The notes beneath the pieces are model-generated. The model was not told the DNA's origin, ran no database searches, and worked only from the letters and a program-made list of their open reading frames with translations. Of a stretch of DNA of 64,000 nt, positions 51,164-60,295 are shown piece after piece. Numbering within the stretch: position 1 is the stretch's first letter; each line of letters begins with the position of its first letter. The position numbers and the translations under genes were made by a program. Source of the stretch: an uncultured Collinsella sp. (GTDB lineage Bacteria; Actinomycetota; Coriobacteriia; Coriobacteriales; Coriobacteriaceae); the NCBI GenBank assembly GCA_958445895.1, contig CAUCTV010000001.1:124001-188000 (forward strand). The letters run 5' to 3'.

Positions 51164-51256
51164 GGGGACGTTCTTGAATGACTAGTCGTTGGGGACAGTC
51201 TTCGCGAAAAAGCTGCAAGGACTGTCCCCCACTGCCGGCAGAAAAGGAACGTCCCC
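51164..51256. repeat. nested GGGGAC-core palindromes (copy 6)
   Basis: Two concentric perfect 10-bp inverted repeats: GGGGACGTTC (51164-51173) with GAACGTCCCC (51247-51256), and inside it GGGGACAGTC (51191-51200) with GACTGTCCCC (51220-51229). A TTCGCGAA palindrome lies near the centre. Confidence 0.88.
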
Positions 51257-51266
51257 ATCTGCCGGA

Positions 51267-52061
51267 TTAAGCGAGACTCTCCAGCACGCGACGGAGCTCC
51301 TGCTGGACGGCGTGGTCGCGATTACAACCCACCACGCGATCGGCCACCGCCTTGAGCGCGGGGCGCGCGTTTCCCATCGCACAGCCCGTACCGACAAAGC
51401 GAATGATCTCGTAGTCGTTCATCGAGTCGCCAAACGCCATGACCTCGTCGCGTTCGACGCCATAGTGCTCCATGAGCTGTGCGATGCCCGAGGCCTTCGA
51501 CACACCGGGCTGCATGGCATCGATCCACGCGTTGCCCGAAGGCGCAAAAGTAAAGAGCTGACCGAGTTCACGCTGCAGTACGTAAGCGCTGTCCATAACG
51601 GCACCGTCATCGCAAAAGATACTCGCCTTGATGATATTTACGCTGGGATCGGGCAGCTCCCAAATACGCTCGGCATTGGGAAGGTCCTTATCGACCTCAC
51701 GCACGAACTTGCACTCGTCATCGAGCAAGAAGGACTTGGTTCGGTCAAAAAGCGCAAGATGCAGATTGGGAAACGTCGCGACGGCTTGGGCGAGCCTTCG
51801 AATCGCCAGGTGCGAATACACCTCACGGTCTACCATCTTGCCGTCGGCGAAGACCTGGGCACCGTTAGCGGCGACAAAGTCCATCTTGTCGCGAACGGGC
51901 GCAAAGAACTCGCACAGGCGATCGTAGCGACGACCTGACGATGCGGCGAAATGCACGCCATGCTCGCGTAGCGCCAGAATCAGTTCGTAGGTCTCGGGAG
52001 GCACCTGGCCGTTTTCGTCAAGCAACGTGCCGTCCATATCGGATGCAATCAGTTTAAACAT
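51267..52061 (-). CDS. Cof-type HAD phosphatase
   Basis: A 264-residue Cof/YidA-like phosphatase: ASDMDGTLL, ASSGRRYDRL, Lys in VSKASGIAQLMEHYG and FGDSMNDYEII give the four HAD motifs, with a C2 cap between. It is a paralogue of the convergent gene but clearly diverged. Its ribosome site AGGGAGC is buried in a long leader hairpin, so translation or transcription may be controlled. Substrate unknown. Confidence 0.9.
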   Translation of the reverse strand: MFKLIASDMDGTLLDENGQVPPETYELILALREHGVHFAASSGRRYDRLCEFFAPVRDKMDFVAANGAQVFADGKMVDREVYSHLAIRRLAQAVATFPNLHLALFDRTKSFLLDDECKFVREVDKDLPNAERIWELPDPSVNIIKASIFCDDGAVMDSAYVLQRELGQLFTFAPSGNAWIDAMQPGVSKASGIAQLMEHYGVERDEVMAFGDSMNDYEIIRFVGTGCAMGNARPALKAVADRVVGCNRDHAVQQELRRVLESLA

Positions 52062-52066
52062 AGAAA

Positions 52067-52128
52067 AGCTCCCTTCGGGCTTGTTGGAATCGAACGTGTA
52101 TCCGATTCCAACGTACCCAAAGGGAGCT
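52067..52128 (-). promoter_or_regulatory. 5' leader hairpin covering the HAD ribosome site
   Basis: Arms AGCTCCCTT/AAGGGAGCT (9 bp), GGG/CCC (3 bp) and GTTGGAATCG/CGATTCCAAC (10 bp) stack into one 62-base hairpin ending six bases before the start codon. The ribosome site lies in its 3' arm, and TTTTC follows, so it could act as a translation lock or an attenuator. Confidence 0.75.
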
Positions 52129-52237
52129 CAAATAAGACTCCGCGGGCGTAAACGTTACAAGGACCTGGCAAATAGCTCACACATGCCAGAGGTCTCACGG
52201 TCGCGGCGTCAGGCGACACGCCAAAGAGTGTCGCAGG

Positions 52238-52274
52238 CGACTAGCCGTTTAAGAACGTCCCCGATGACTAGTCG
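52238..52274. repeat. GGGGAC-core palindrome (copy 7)
   Basis: CGACTAG (52238-52244) and CTAGTCG (52268-52274) flank GAACGTCCCC. The right arm includes the stop codon of the adenine deaminase gene. Confidence 0.65.
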
Positions 52275-54088
52275 GCGTAGGTGAAGGTTGTAACGTCGAA
52301 CATGCCCTCGGGGCGGATGCGGAGCGTCGGGATCACCGGCAGGGGCAGGAAAATGATGCCCATGATGGGGTCGAGCGGCGGCTCAATACCCATGGCGCGC
52401 GCCTTGACCATAAAGTCGTCGTGCTGCGCGGCAACGTCCTCGGCCGTACCCTCGCTCATAAGGCCACCGAGCGCCAGCGGAATGCGCGCCACGACCTCGC
52501 CGTTGCGCACCAGCACGTGGCCGCCCTGGCCCACGGCCTCAACGGCAGCCATCATATCCGCCGCATTGTCGCCCACCACGCACACGTTATGCGAATCGTG
52601 GCCGATCGTGGAGGCAATGGCACCACCGGTGATGGTGAAACCGCGCACCCAACCGCGACCGATATGCTTGCCGACCAAGCCCAGACCGGCGGGGCCGTCG
52701 CCGTCGACACCCTCGACCTGCAACGACACGCCACGGCCATGGCGCTCAATCAGCATAATGCGGCGCAAGTCCTCGTCAGTCTCGGGGCGAATCATGCCCG
52801 TGATAGCCATGCCCGGGATCACATCGATAACGGCCTCGCCCGGCTTAAAGGCATAGTCGAACACATCGAGCGAAAGCTTCGGCAGCTTAACGGAGGCACG
52901 CAGCTCATCGGCAAGGGCCGCAACCTCGGCCATCTCGGGTGCAATCTCGCCCACAAAGGTGCCGTCCTGCGCCACCAGGGCACCGGCGGCATATACGCGA
53001 TGCGGAGCCGTGGCAAACGTCAGATCATTGAGCACCAGCAGGTCGGCACGCTTGCCCGGGGCAATCGCACCGCGTAGCTCGTACGGGTCGCGGCAGCCGT
53101 GATCCAGGCCAAACGCCTCGGCCGTGGAGAGGGACGCCATAGAGATGGCAACCACGGGGTCAATGCCGGCCTCGATAGCCACACGGCAGGCGTTGTCGAT
53201 CATACCGGTCGAAAGCGCGTCGGAGGGAGCACGGTCGTCGGTCGCAAAGCAGCAGCGGCGGGCACGGGCGGGGTTTTCCAGCAGCATCGGCGACAAGTTG
53301 GCCAGGTCATGGCTGCACGTACCCTCGCGCAGCATCACATACATGCCGCGGGACAGCTTGTCGAGTGCCTCCTCGGGAATCGTCGACTCGTGGTCGGCGA
53401 TAATGCCCGCCGCGGCATAGGCGTTGAGGTCCTTTCCGGCAACGAGCGGCGCGTGGCCGTCAACCTGCTTGGACGGCGTCTGGTTGGCAGCATCGATGCG
53501 AGCACAGGTCTCGGGGTCGCCCATAAAGACGCCCGGCAGGTTCATCATCTCACCCAGACCGAAGACATCGCCCGGATACTCGGCAAAAAACGCCTGCATA
53601 TCGGCGGCGGTAATGACGGCACCGGCCTGCTCATCGGGCAGCGCGGGCACGCACGAGGGCATCATGTACTTGATGGAAATGGGCGCGCGACGGCCGTCCT
53701 CGATCATAAAGCGCAGGCCGTCCAGGCCGGAAACGTTGGCAATCTCGTGGCTGTCGGCAATGGCAGTGGTGGTGCCGCGCGTCGCCGCCATGCGCGCATA
53801 CTCAGCAGGGCGGATGTTCGAAGATTCGATATGCAAGTGCCCGTCGATAAAACCGGGGGCAAGATAGCGGCCCTGGCAGTCGATGACTTCAGCCGCCTCG
53901 TAGGTGCCAGCAGCGTCATCGCGACCGTCGTAGAGCACGCCGACGATTACGCCATCCTTGACGGCAACGCTACCGGGCGCCACGCGCTGGCCATATACGT
54001 CGACAATCTGCGCATTGGTAAACAGCGTGTCGACGGGCACGCGACCCTCGGCAGCGTCGATCACAGACCTCATGACCTCAACGGACAT
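52268..54088 (-). CDS. ade: adenine deaminase
   Basis: Deaminates adenine to hypoxanthine in purine salvage. The 606-residue amidohydrolase of the AdeC type shows the HxH metal site in DGHLHIESS, VFGLGEMMNLPGV, HAPLVAG, ADHEST and CFATDDRAPSD, and the C-terminal domain with MGIIFLPLPVIPTLRIRP. The ATG at 54088 follows AAAGGAG. Length matches COG1001 enzymes. Confidence 0.93.
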   Translation of the reverse strand: MSVEVMRSVIDAAEGRVPVDTLFTNAQIVDVYGQRVAPGSVAVKDGVIVGVLYDGRDDAAGTYEAAEVIDCQGRYLAPGFIDGHLHIESSNIRPAEYARMAATRGTTTAIADSHEIANVSGLDGLRFMIEDGRRAPISIKYMMPSCVPALPDEQAGAVITAADMQAFFAEYPGDVFGLGEMMNLPGVFMGDPETCARIDAANQTPSKQVDGHAPLVAGKDLNAYAAAGIIADHESTIPEEALDKLSRGMYVMLREGTCSHDLANLSPMLLENPARARRCCFATDDRAPSDALSTGMIDNACRVAIEAGIDPVVAISMASLSTAEAFGLDHGCRDPYELRGAIAPGKRADLLVLNDLTFATAPHRVYAAGALVAQDGTFVGEIAPEMAEVAALADELRASVKLPKLSLDVFDYAFKPGEAVIDVIPGMAITGMIRPETDEDLRRIMLIERHGRGVSLQVEGVDGDGPAGLGLVGKHIGRGWVRGFTITGGAIASTIGHDSHNVCVVGDNAADMMAAVEAVGQGGHVLVRNGEVVARIPLALGGLMSEGTAEDVAAQHDDFMVKARAMGIEPPLDPIMGIIFLPLPVIPTLRIRPEGMFDVTTFTYAD

Positions 54089-54214
54089 ACATACTCCTTT
54101 AACCGTAGAAAAAAGCTGCGGGGCGGACAGACCTTCACCGCAGCAAACCAATAGCCATTGTATGCCCAAAAGAAAGTCCCGCTAACACCCCTTCCGCTTA
54201 ACGGCACACGCCGC

Positions 54215-54273
54215 TTGGCGCAATGGGGACAGGCTGCTTTGTACCAATGACAAGGAGTGTCCCAAAGTGCCAA
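54215..54273. repeat. GGGGAC-core palindrome (copy 8)
   Basis: TTGGCGCAATGGGGACA (54215-54231) faces TGTCCCAAAGTGCCAA (54258-54273) with a few mismatches and one bulge. Confidence 0.65.
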
Positions 54274-54308
54274 CAACGGCAGCGCCGATATTTTGGCAAC
54301 GCCAGCGA

Positions 54309-54407
54309 GCGGGCCGCATTTGAGGCAAGGTGACGCGAAACGAAAGGGCGCTGACCTTCTGGTCGCGCCCTTGAAGTTGAACGTCAGATTGTCCAAATGC
54401 GGCCCGC
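54309..54407. repeat. structured inverted-repeat element
   Basis: Perfect 14-bp outer arms GCGGGCCGCATTTG (54309-54322) and CAAATGCGGCCCGC (54394-54407), with an inner AAGGGCGC (54344-54351) / GCGCCCTT (54365-54372) hairpin. The arrangement recalls the copA-copZ spacer element. Confidence 0.75.
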
Positions 54408-54422
54408 GCAGCGTCGGCCGGT

Positions 54423-54444
54423 CCGCCGTTCGTTAGAACGGCGG
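54423..54444 (-). terminator. hairpin at the tyrS 3' end
   Basis: CCGCCGTT and AACGGCGG pair perfectly around six bases, starting two bases after the tyrS stop. No U run, so intrinsic termination is uncertain. Confidence 0.5.
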
Positions 54445-54446
54445 AA

Positions 54447-55658
54447 CTAAATCAACTTAAAGCCCTTGCGCTTGCCCACGGAGAGGGTGTCGCCCAGTTT
54501 GAGGGCGCTCGGATCGATGTTGTAGCTCTTGGGAGCCACAGCCTTGCCGTTGATCTTGACGCCGCCGCCGTCGATGTCGCGGCGGGCCTGACCGGCGCTG
54601 GCCGAAAGGCCCAGGTCCTTGAGCAAGCCGGCGAGGTAAATCTGGCCCTCGTCGTTGACGGTCAGCTCAACGTGCTTCTCGGGGAAGTCGGCAAGCTGGC
54701 CCTCCTTGAACACGCGGTCGAACTCGGCCTGTGCCTCGTCGCCGGCGCCGGCGCCGTGGTAGGTGTCGCACAGGTCGCGGCCCAGTGCGCGCTTGAGCTC
54801 ATAGGGGTCGGCGGAGCCATCGGCCAGGGCGGCATCGATCTTGTCGACCTCGGCCGGGGCGAGCGAGCTGGCCAGACGATAGTACTTGCCGATCATCTCG
54901 TCGGGGATGGACATGGTCTTGCCGAACATATCCTTGGGAGCGTCGGTCAGGCCGATGTAGTTGCCATAGGACTTGGACATCTTGCGCACGCCGTCGGTGC
55001 CCTCGAGCAGCGGCATGGTAAGCGCGATCTGCGGCTCCATGCCCATCTTCTCCATGAGCTCGCGGCCGGCGAGCAGGTTGAAGAGCTGGTCGGTGCCGCC
55101 CATCTCGACGTCGGCCTTGATCTGAACGGAGTCGAAGGCCTGCATCACGGGGTACAGAAACTCGTGCAGGGCAATCGGCGTCTGGGACTGGTAGCGCTTG
55201 GTAAAGTCGTCGCGCTCAAGGATGCGGGCGACGGTGAACTTGGAGCACACCTGCAGCAGGCCGGCCAGGTCCATCGAAAGGATCCAGTCGCCGTTGTGCA
55301 CGATGGTGGTCTTCTCGGGGTCCAGGATCTTCATGGCCTGGCTCACGTAGGTCTCGGCGTTGGCCTCGATCTGCTCCTGCGAAAGCTGCGGGCGGGTGGA
55401 GTTCTTGCCCGAGGGGTCGCCGATCAGCGCAGTGCCGTTGCCGATGATAAGGGTGACGTTGTGGCCCAGGTCCTGGAACTGACGCATCTTGCGCAGGGGC
55501 ACGGCATGGCCCAGGTGCAGGTCGGGGCTGGTGGGATCGACGCCGAGCTTGATGTTGAGGGGCTCGCCCTTCTCAAGCTTCTTGCGAAGGTCGGCCTCGG
55601 GGACGATCTGCGCTGCACCCGAGGTGATGATACGCATTTGCTCGTCAACAGACAGCAT
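54447..55658 (-). CDS. tyrS: tyrosyl-tRNA synthetase
   Basis: Charges tRNA-Tyr. The 403 residues show the class I signatures HLGH (48-51) and KMSKS (VRKMSKSYGN), a TyrS-type tyrosine pocket (MGGTDQLFNLLAGRELM) and a C-terminal S4 RNA-binding domain (SASAGQARRDIDGGGVKING). It belongs to the longer TyrZ-like branch by length and HLGH sequence. AAAGGAGG precedes the ATG. No T-box was seen in its short leader. Confidence 0.95.
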   Translation of the reverse strand: MLSVDEQMRIITSGAAQIVPEADLRKKLEKGEPLNIKLGVDPTSPDLHLGHAVPLRKMRQFQDLGHNVTLIIGNGTALIGDPSGKNSTRPQLSQEQIEANAETYVSQAMKILDPEKTTIVHNGDWILSMDLAGLLQVCSKFTVARILERDDFTKRYQSQTPIALHEFLYPVMQAFDSVQIKADVEMGGTDQLFNLLAGRELMEKMGMEPQIALTMPLLEGTDGVRKMSKSYGNYIGLTDAPKDMFGKTMSIPDEMIGKYYRLASSLAPAEVDKIDAALADGSADPYELKRALGRDLCDTYHGAGAGDEAQAEFDRVFKEGQLADFPEKHVELTVNDEGQIYLAGLLKDLGLSASAGQARRDIDGGGVKINGKAVAPKSYNIDPSALKLGDTLSVGKRKGFKLI

Positions 55659-55755
55659 TGGGTATCCTCCTTTTGCTATAGCACCCTCACCGGATACGGC
55701 GGTGCTGGAAGTTCATAAACCCACTAATAATAACCAAAACAGCGCGACGCGGCAC

Positions 55756-57732
55756 CTACGACAGGAAAATCCTCGTCCTGCCGCACGCGTCGATAACGAC
55801 CGGCAAACGCGTGCCGTCACGTTCGACCAAAAAGCGCGCCTGCTGACGGCGCGAGCAGTCACGGCAACGGACCTGCCCCGTTGCATCCGTGGCGCAGGCG
55901 CCCTCGGCAGTCAGCAAGCAGTGCTCGCACACCATGAGCTCGGGACGGTCGGCATCGACAGGCCCCAAGACACCGGGGCAAGCGGCAAGCTCGGCAACAC
56001 GCTCCGCATCATTGCCGAGCAACTCGGCCGACAAGCACACCCGCCCCGCACCGAGTCCGCGCAGCCAGGTAAGCGTGGCCCGATTGGCACAGAACACCGG
56101 CGCCGCCACGTCAAACGTTGTGCCCAGCTCGCGGGCCATCGCCACTTGTCCCAGATTGCGGCAGACGACGCGCCCGGCACGCTGCATAAGCGCCCGAGTC
56201 CGCTCGGCGTCGCCCGCGCGGCACACTTCGTCGAGCACCACCGTTGTATCGGACAGATCTCGCTCATCGCGCGGACCCACATCCATCAGCTCCCAGGCAA
56301 AGACCATACGAGCAAAATCCTCGCGCTTTACCGGCCCCGCCGACCCCGCCAACTCCGTCGACGCGCCGCCATCCACCGCAGCGTCCTCAAAGGGCAGCAC
56401 CTCAACGGCACGCGCAACGGGCGCAATCGCATCCGCCTCGGCCCGCATGCGCTCCAACACCGCCGTCGTCTGATCCAACACGCCGGCGCTGCGAATCAGA
56501 TAGACCTCGCAGCCCGCGTCCACCTTACGCTTGCAATGCACGACGACGCGCTTCCCCGCTGCGGCATCCACCGGGCAGGGCACCTGCGGCCAGCGCTTGG
56601 GCACATCGGGACGCGCGTCGACACCCGGATAGAACCGAATCTCGAGCGTGTCACCCGCCGCCACGGCGGCATCGAGCTCAACGGTCACCTCTTCGTGGCC
56701 CACAGCGACCAAGCGCCCCACGCGCACGCCCTGGTTGATCGCGCGCTCAAAGCTCATGAGCTCGGCACCCGAACGACCCCGCAGGTAAGCATCGGTAAAC
56801 CCACGGTTAAACGACCTTCCCAGCTCGCGTTCAAGCTCTTCCACGGCACCGGAGTCCCACGCGCCGTCGCACAGCATATCGAGTGCCCGACGCCACACCC
56901 TCACCACGTTGAATACGTAATCGGGATTCTTCATGCGTCCCTCGATCTTGAGCGATGCCACGCCGGCGGCAACAAGCTCGGGCAGGTGCGCGATACCCAG
57001 ATAGTCACGCGGACAAAGCAGGCGGTCTCCCTCGACGGCAACAACACTCTGCCCCGCCTCGTCCACTAGGTCGTACGCCAGACGGCACGGCTGCGTGCAG
57101 TCGCCGCGCATCGCCGAGCGCCCACGCCGCAGGGCCGAGAACTCGCACGCCCCCGAATAGCCGATGCAAATCGCACCGTGGCAGAATACCTCGATGGGCA
57201 CGCCCGTGGCACATAGCGCCGCAATCTCGTCGACCGTCAGCTCGCGTGCCGTCGTCACGCGCTCGACCCCCAGTTCATCGGCGGCAAGCCGCACGGCACC
57301 CTCGCTATGAGCGCCCGCCTGCGTGGACAGGTGAATCTCGACCCCGGGAATCGCCGCGCGCAGCGCGCAGGCCAACCCGGCATCGGCGACAATCAGAGCA
57401 TCGGCGCCCAGCTCCAGTGCATGAGCTCCCAACGCCACCGCGTCGGACAACTCATCGTCAAACACGAACACGTTGAGCGTTACGTACACATGCACGCCAT
57501 GGGCATGCGCCACGGCGCAGCCGCGCGCAAACTCGTTATCCGTAAAGCCATGGGCGCTCACACGGGCGTTAAAGCCGCCCAACCCCGCATAGATGGCATC
57601 GGCACCCGCGGCGATAGCCGCAAGCATCTGGTCGAGTCCGCCCGCCGGCGCCAGCAGCTCGGGCAGCGCCGCACTGACAACATCCAATCCAGTCTCGTAT
57701 TGTCCGCTCGGCCCCATCGTCCGAATCGCCAT
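55756..57732 (-). CDS. U32 family peptidase-like protein (RlhA/TrhP type)
   Basis: A 658-residue protein with the U32 barrel (PELLAPAGGLDQMLAAIAAG, YVTLNVFVFD, HLSTQAGAHS), the family's four cysteines in CHGAICIGYSGAC and GDCTQPC, and SLKIEGRMK. The second half holds a beta-barrel domain and a further cysteine-rich end (CEHC, CRDC) that looks like a metal site. Well-studied relatives hydroxylate rRNA or tRNA rather than cut proteins; which applies here is open. The ATG at 57732 follows AAGGAG. Confidence 0.88.
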   Translation of the reverse strand: MAIRTMGPSGQYETGLDVVSAALPELLAPAGGLDQMLAAIAAGADAIYAGLGGFNARVSAHGFTDNEFARGCAVAHAHGVHVYVTLNVFVFDDELSDAVALGAHALELGADALIVADAGLACALRAAIPGVEIHLSTQAGAHSEGAVRLAADELGVERVTTARELTVDEIAALCATGVPIEVFCHGAICIGYSGACEFSALRRGRSAMRGDCTQPCRLAYDLVDEAGQSVVAVEGDRLLCPRDYLGIAHLPELVAAGVASLKIEGRMKNPDYVFNVVRVWRRALDMLCDGAWDSGAVEELERELGRSFNRGFTDAYLRGRSGAELMSFERAINQGVRVGRLVAVGHEEVTVELDAAVAAGDTLEIRFYPGVDARPDVPKRWPQVPCPVDAAAGKRVVVHCKRKVDAGCEVYLIRSAGVLDQTTAVLERMRAEADAIAPVARAVEVLPFEDAAVDGGASTELAGSAGPVKREDFARMVFAWELMDVGPRDERDLSDTTVVLDEVCRAGDAERTRALMQRAGRVVCRNLGQVAMARELGTTFDVAAPVFCANRATLTWLRGLGAGRVCLSAELLGNDAERVAELAACPGVLGPVDADRPELMVCEHCLLTAEGACATDATGQVRCRDCSRRQQARFLVERDGTRLPVVIDACGRTRIFLS

Positions 57733-57894
57733 CGACAAACTCCTTACCAAGGTATGCATTCACTCTGAAAAATGCCGTCTTCCAGCATACACGAGGCCTC
57801 GCGCGCCCCGTTTGGTTTATCGTGTAATAACTTATGTCCATCCTGCCCCGACGGCACATCCACCGTCTGGCACGACATACCTGGAGGTCAATAT

Positions 57895-60111
57895 ATGGGT
57901 CCTCGCCAACGACAGGGACACAGCCGTTCAAAGACGCACGCCCTGCCCATAATCCTGCTCTCGTTTTTGGGCTTTCTGCTGATTGCGGGCGTGGCGTTTG
58001 GCATCGGCATGGTCGGTAACGTCAACCGCTGGCTGTCCGATCTGCCCGACTACACCGACGCCAACGCGTATCTGGTGAGCGAGCCCACCGAGATCGTCGA
58101 CTGTAACGGCAACAAGATCGCGAGCTTCTACACGCAAAACCGCAAGTCCATCACCAAGGACGAGGTCTCCCCCTACGTGCTGCAGGGCACCGTTGACGTC
58201 GAGGACGAGCGCTTCTACGAGCACGGCGGTATCGACCTGTGGGGTATCGCGCGTGCTGCGGTGGCAACCCTCGGCGGCGGGCACGAAGGCGCCTCGACGA
58301 TCACCCAGCAGCTTGTGCGCAACACCATCCTGCAGGAGGAGCAATTCGACTCGACCATTGAGCGTAAGGTGCGCGAGGCCTACATCGCCATCAAGATGGA
58401 GGACATGTACTCCAAAGACGAGATCCTCATGATGTACCTCAACACCATCTATTACGGCCACGGCGCCTACGGCATCGAGGCCGCAGCCGAGACCTATCTG
58501 TCCAAGAGCGCCGCCGACCTCACCCTGAGCGAGGCCGCGCTACTCATCGGCCTTCCCAACTCGCCTTCGCAGTACGACCCCACGGTCAATCCCGATCTGG
58601 CACTGTCTCGCCGCAACAAGGTTCTCGACAACATGCTGCGCCTGGGCCACATCACCCAGGAGGAGCACGATGCCGCACAGGCCGAGCCCATCACCCTCAA
58701 TGTGACCGAAATCTCGGGCAGCGGCGTCGACGTATACTCGCAGCCCTACTTTGTCTCCTACGTCAAGCAGCTGCTGGAGCAGGAGTTCTCGACCGACGTG
58801 CTCTTTAAGGGCGGCCTGACCGTCAAGACCACCATCGACCCCACGATGCAGCAGGTGGCAGAGAATGCCGTCCGCGAGCAGCTCGACACGCTCTCGCTTG
58901 ACGGCCTGGACATGGGCATGGTCGTCGTCGACCCCAAGACCGGCTACATCAAGTGCATGGTGGGCGGCTACGACTACAACGCCGACGAGAACCACGTAAA
59001 CCATGCCACGGCCAAGCGTCCCGTCGGCTCCACCTTTAAGGCCTTTACGCTGGCAACTGCCATCCAAAACGGCATGAACCCCAACGTCACCCTCAACTGC
59101 AACTCGCCGCTCAAGGCCAAGGGCACCACGACCGAGGTCCAAAATTACGCCAACCAGAGCTACGGCAACATCACGCTTAAGCAGGCGACGGCATACTCCT
59201 CCAACACCGGCTACATCCAGGTGGCGGAAGCCGTCGGCAACAGCAAGATCATCTCGCTCGTCAAAAAGCTCGGCATCGACCCCGCCAAGGACAACATCGA
59301 GGACGTTCCCGTCATGACGCTCGGCACCGGCTCGATCTCGCCACTCGAGATGGCCGCCGCCTACGCGACGTTTGCCAACGGCGGCTACTATCGCCAGCCG
59401 ATCGCCATCACCGAGATTGATTCTCGTACCGGTTCGGTGCTGTACCAGCACACCGACAATCCCTCACAGGTGCTTACCGAGGGCGAGGCCGCCGCGGTCA
59501 CCGATGTTCTGTCCGGCGTCATGAAGGGCAGCGGTACGGGTGCTGCCGGCGCCCTGAGTGTCAACCAGCCCTATGCCGGCAAGACGGGCACCACCGACAA
59601 CACCACCAACCTTTGGTTCTGCGGCTATACCCCGCAGCTGGCGTGCGCCCTGTGGACCGGCTATTCCGCGGGCGAGATCCCCATCCAAAAGTACGGCACG
59701 GACCTGCTGGGCGACAGCACCAACCTGCCTGTCTTTAAGCGGTTTATGAACACCGTTCTGACCGGTACCGAGCGCGAGGAGTTTGCGACCGGAACGGCGC
59801 CCACCTACAAGAACAACAGCGTCTGGAAGTTCTACGGCACCAACAACACCAAGAAGTCGGAGAACGACGACAAGGACGAGGACGAAGAGGAAGAGGAAAC
59901 CACCACAACAACTACCACGACGACCACGACCACCGAGACCACGGGCGGCGACACCACCGGCGGCACCGGTACGACCGGTGGCTCGACGGGCGGCTCCACT
60001 GGTGGCTCGACGGGCGGCTCCACTGGTGGCTCGACCGGCGGCGATGGCGGCACGCCTACGCCTACGCCCACTCCCGACCCCTCGCCCACGCCTGACGATA
60101 CGGTCGGCTAA
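57895..60111 (+). CDS. class A penicillin-binding protein (PBP1A-like)
   Basis: Bifunctional peptidoglycan synthase anchored by one helix (residues 18-40). The glycosyltransferase domain has the catalytic Glu103 in VEDERFYEHGGID and GASTITQQLVRN; the transpeptidase domain has Ser379 (STFK), SSN (435-437) and KTG starting at Lys563. The last 90 residues are low complexity: an acidic run, twelve threonines, GGST repeats and a PT repeat. The ATG after TGGAGG is preferred to an in-frame start at 57772. Symbol left open because several class A PBPs are usual. Confidence 0.94.
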   Translation: MGPRQRQGHSRSKTHALPIILLSFLGFLLIAGVAFGIGMVGNVNRWLSDLPDYTDANAYLVSEPTEIVDCNGNKIASFYTQNRKSITKDEVSPYVLQGTVDVEDERFYEHGGIDLWGIARAAVATLGGGHEGASTITQQLVRNTILQEEQFDSTIERKVREAYIAIKMEDMYSKDEILMMYLNTIYYGHGAYGIEAAAETYLSKSAADLTLSEAALLIGLPNSPSQYDPTVNPDLALSRRNKVLDNMLRLGHITQEEHDAAQAEPITLNVTEISGSGVDVYSQPYFVSYVKQLLEQEFSTDVLFKGGLTVKTTIDPTMQQVAENAVREQLDTLSLDGLDMGMVVVDPKTGYIKCMVGGYDYNADENHVNHATAKRPVGSTFKAFTLATAIQNGMNPNVTLNCNSPLKAKGTTTEVQNYANQSYGNITLKQATAYSSNTGYIQVAEAVGNSKIISLVKKLGIDPAKDNIEDVPVMTLGTGSISPLEMAAAYATFANGGYYRQPIAITEIDSRTGSVLYQHTDNPSQVLTEGEAAAVTDVLSGVMKGSGTGAAGALSVNQPYAGKTGTTDNTTNLWFCGYTPQLACALWTGYSAGEIPIQKYGTDLLGDSTNLPVFKRFMNTVLTGTEREEFATGTAPTYKNNSVWKFYGTNNTKKSENDDKDEDEEEEETTTTTTTTTTTTETTGGDTTGGTGTTGGSTGGSTGGSTGGSTGGSTGGDGGTPTPTPTPDPSPTPDDTVG

Positions 60112-60133
60112 GAAGTACGCGACTAAAGCCAAC

Positions 60134-60172
60134 AAGGCCCCGAGCAGCTTATTGAACTGCTCGGGGCCTTTT
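60134..60172. terminator. bidirectional terminator
   Basis: AAGGCCCCGAGCAG with CTGCTCGGGGCCTT, then TT; on the minus strand it can also end the argR transcript. Confidence 0.88.
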
Positions 60173-60295
60173 AGTTTGAAGCGACCTGGTGGGCGGTCTT
60201 TATACCGGCAAACAAAAAGGGGTACCGACCAACGTCGATGCCCCTTACAAGCCACTATGTCAGCGCACGCAATGCCGAGCGCGCGGCCCGCACAC

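Larger units (their letters stand above)
54089..54446. other. intergenic region, 358 bp
   Basis: Between ade and tyrS. Holds a GGGGAC-core palindrome (54215-54273), a structured element (54309-54407) and the tyrS 3' hairpin. No coding sequence. Confidence 0.6.

Noticed and set aside
57772..57894. Longer start for the class A PBP
   Set aside because: The extension reads through the upstream region with several cysteines and no ribosome site, while TGGAGG precedes the ATG at 57895.
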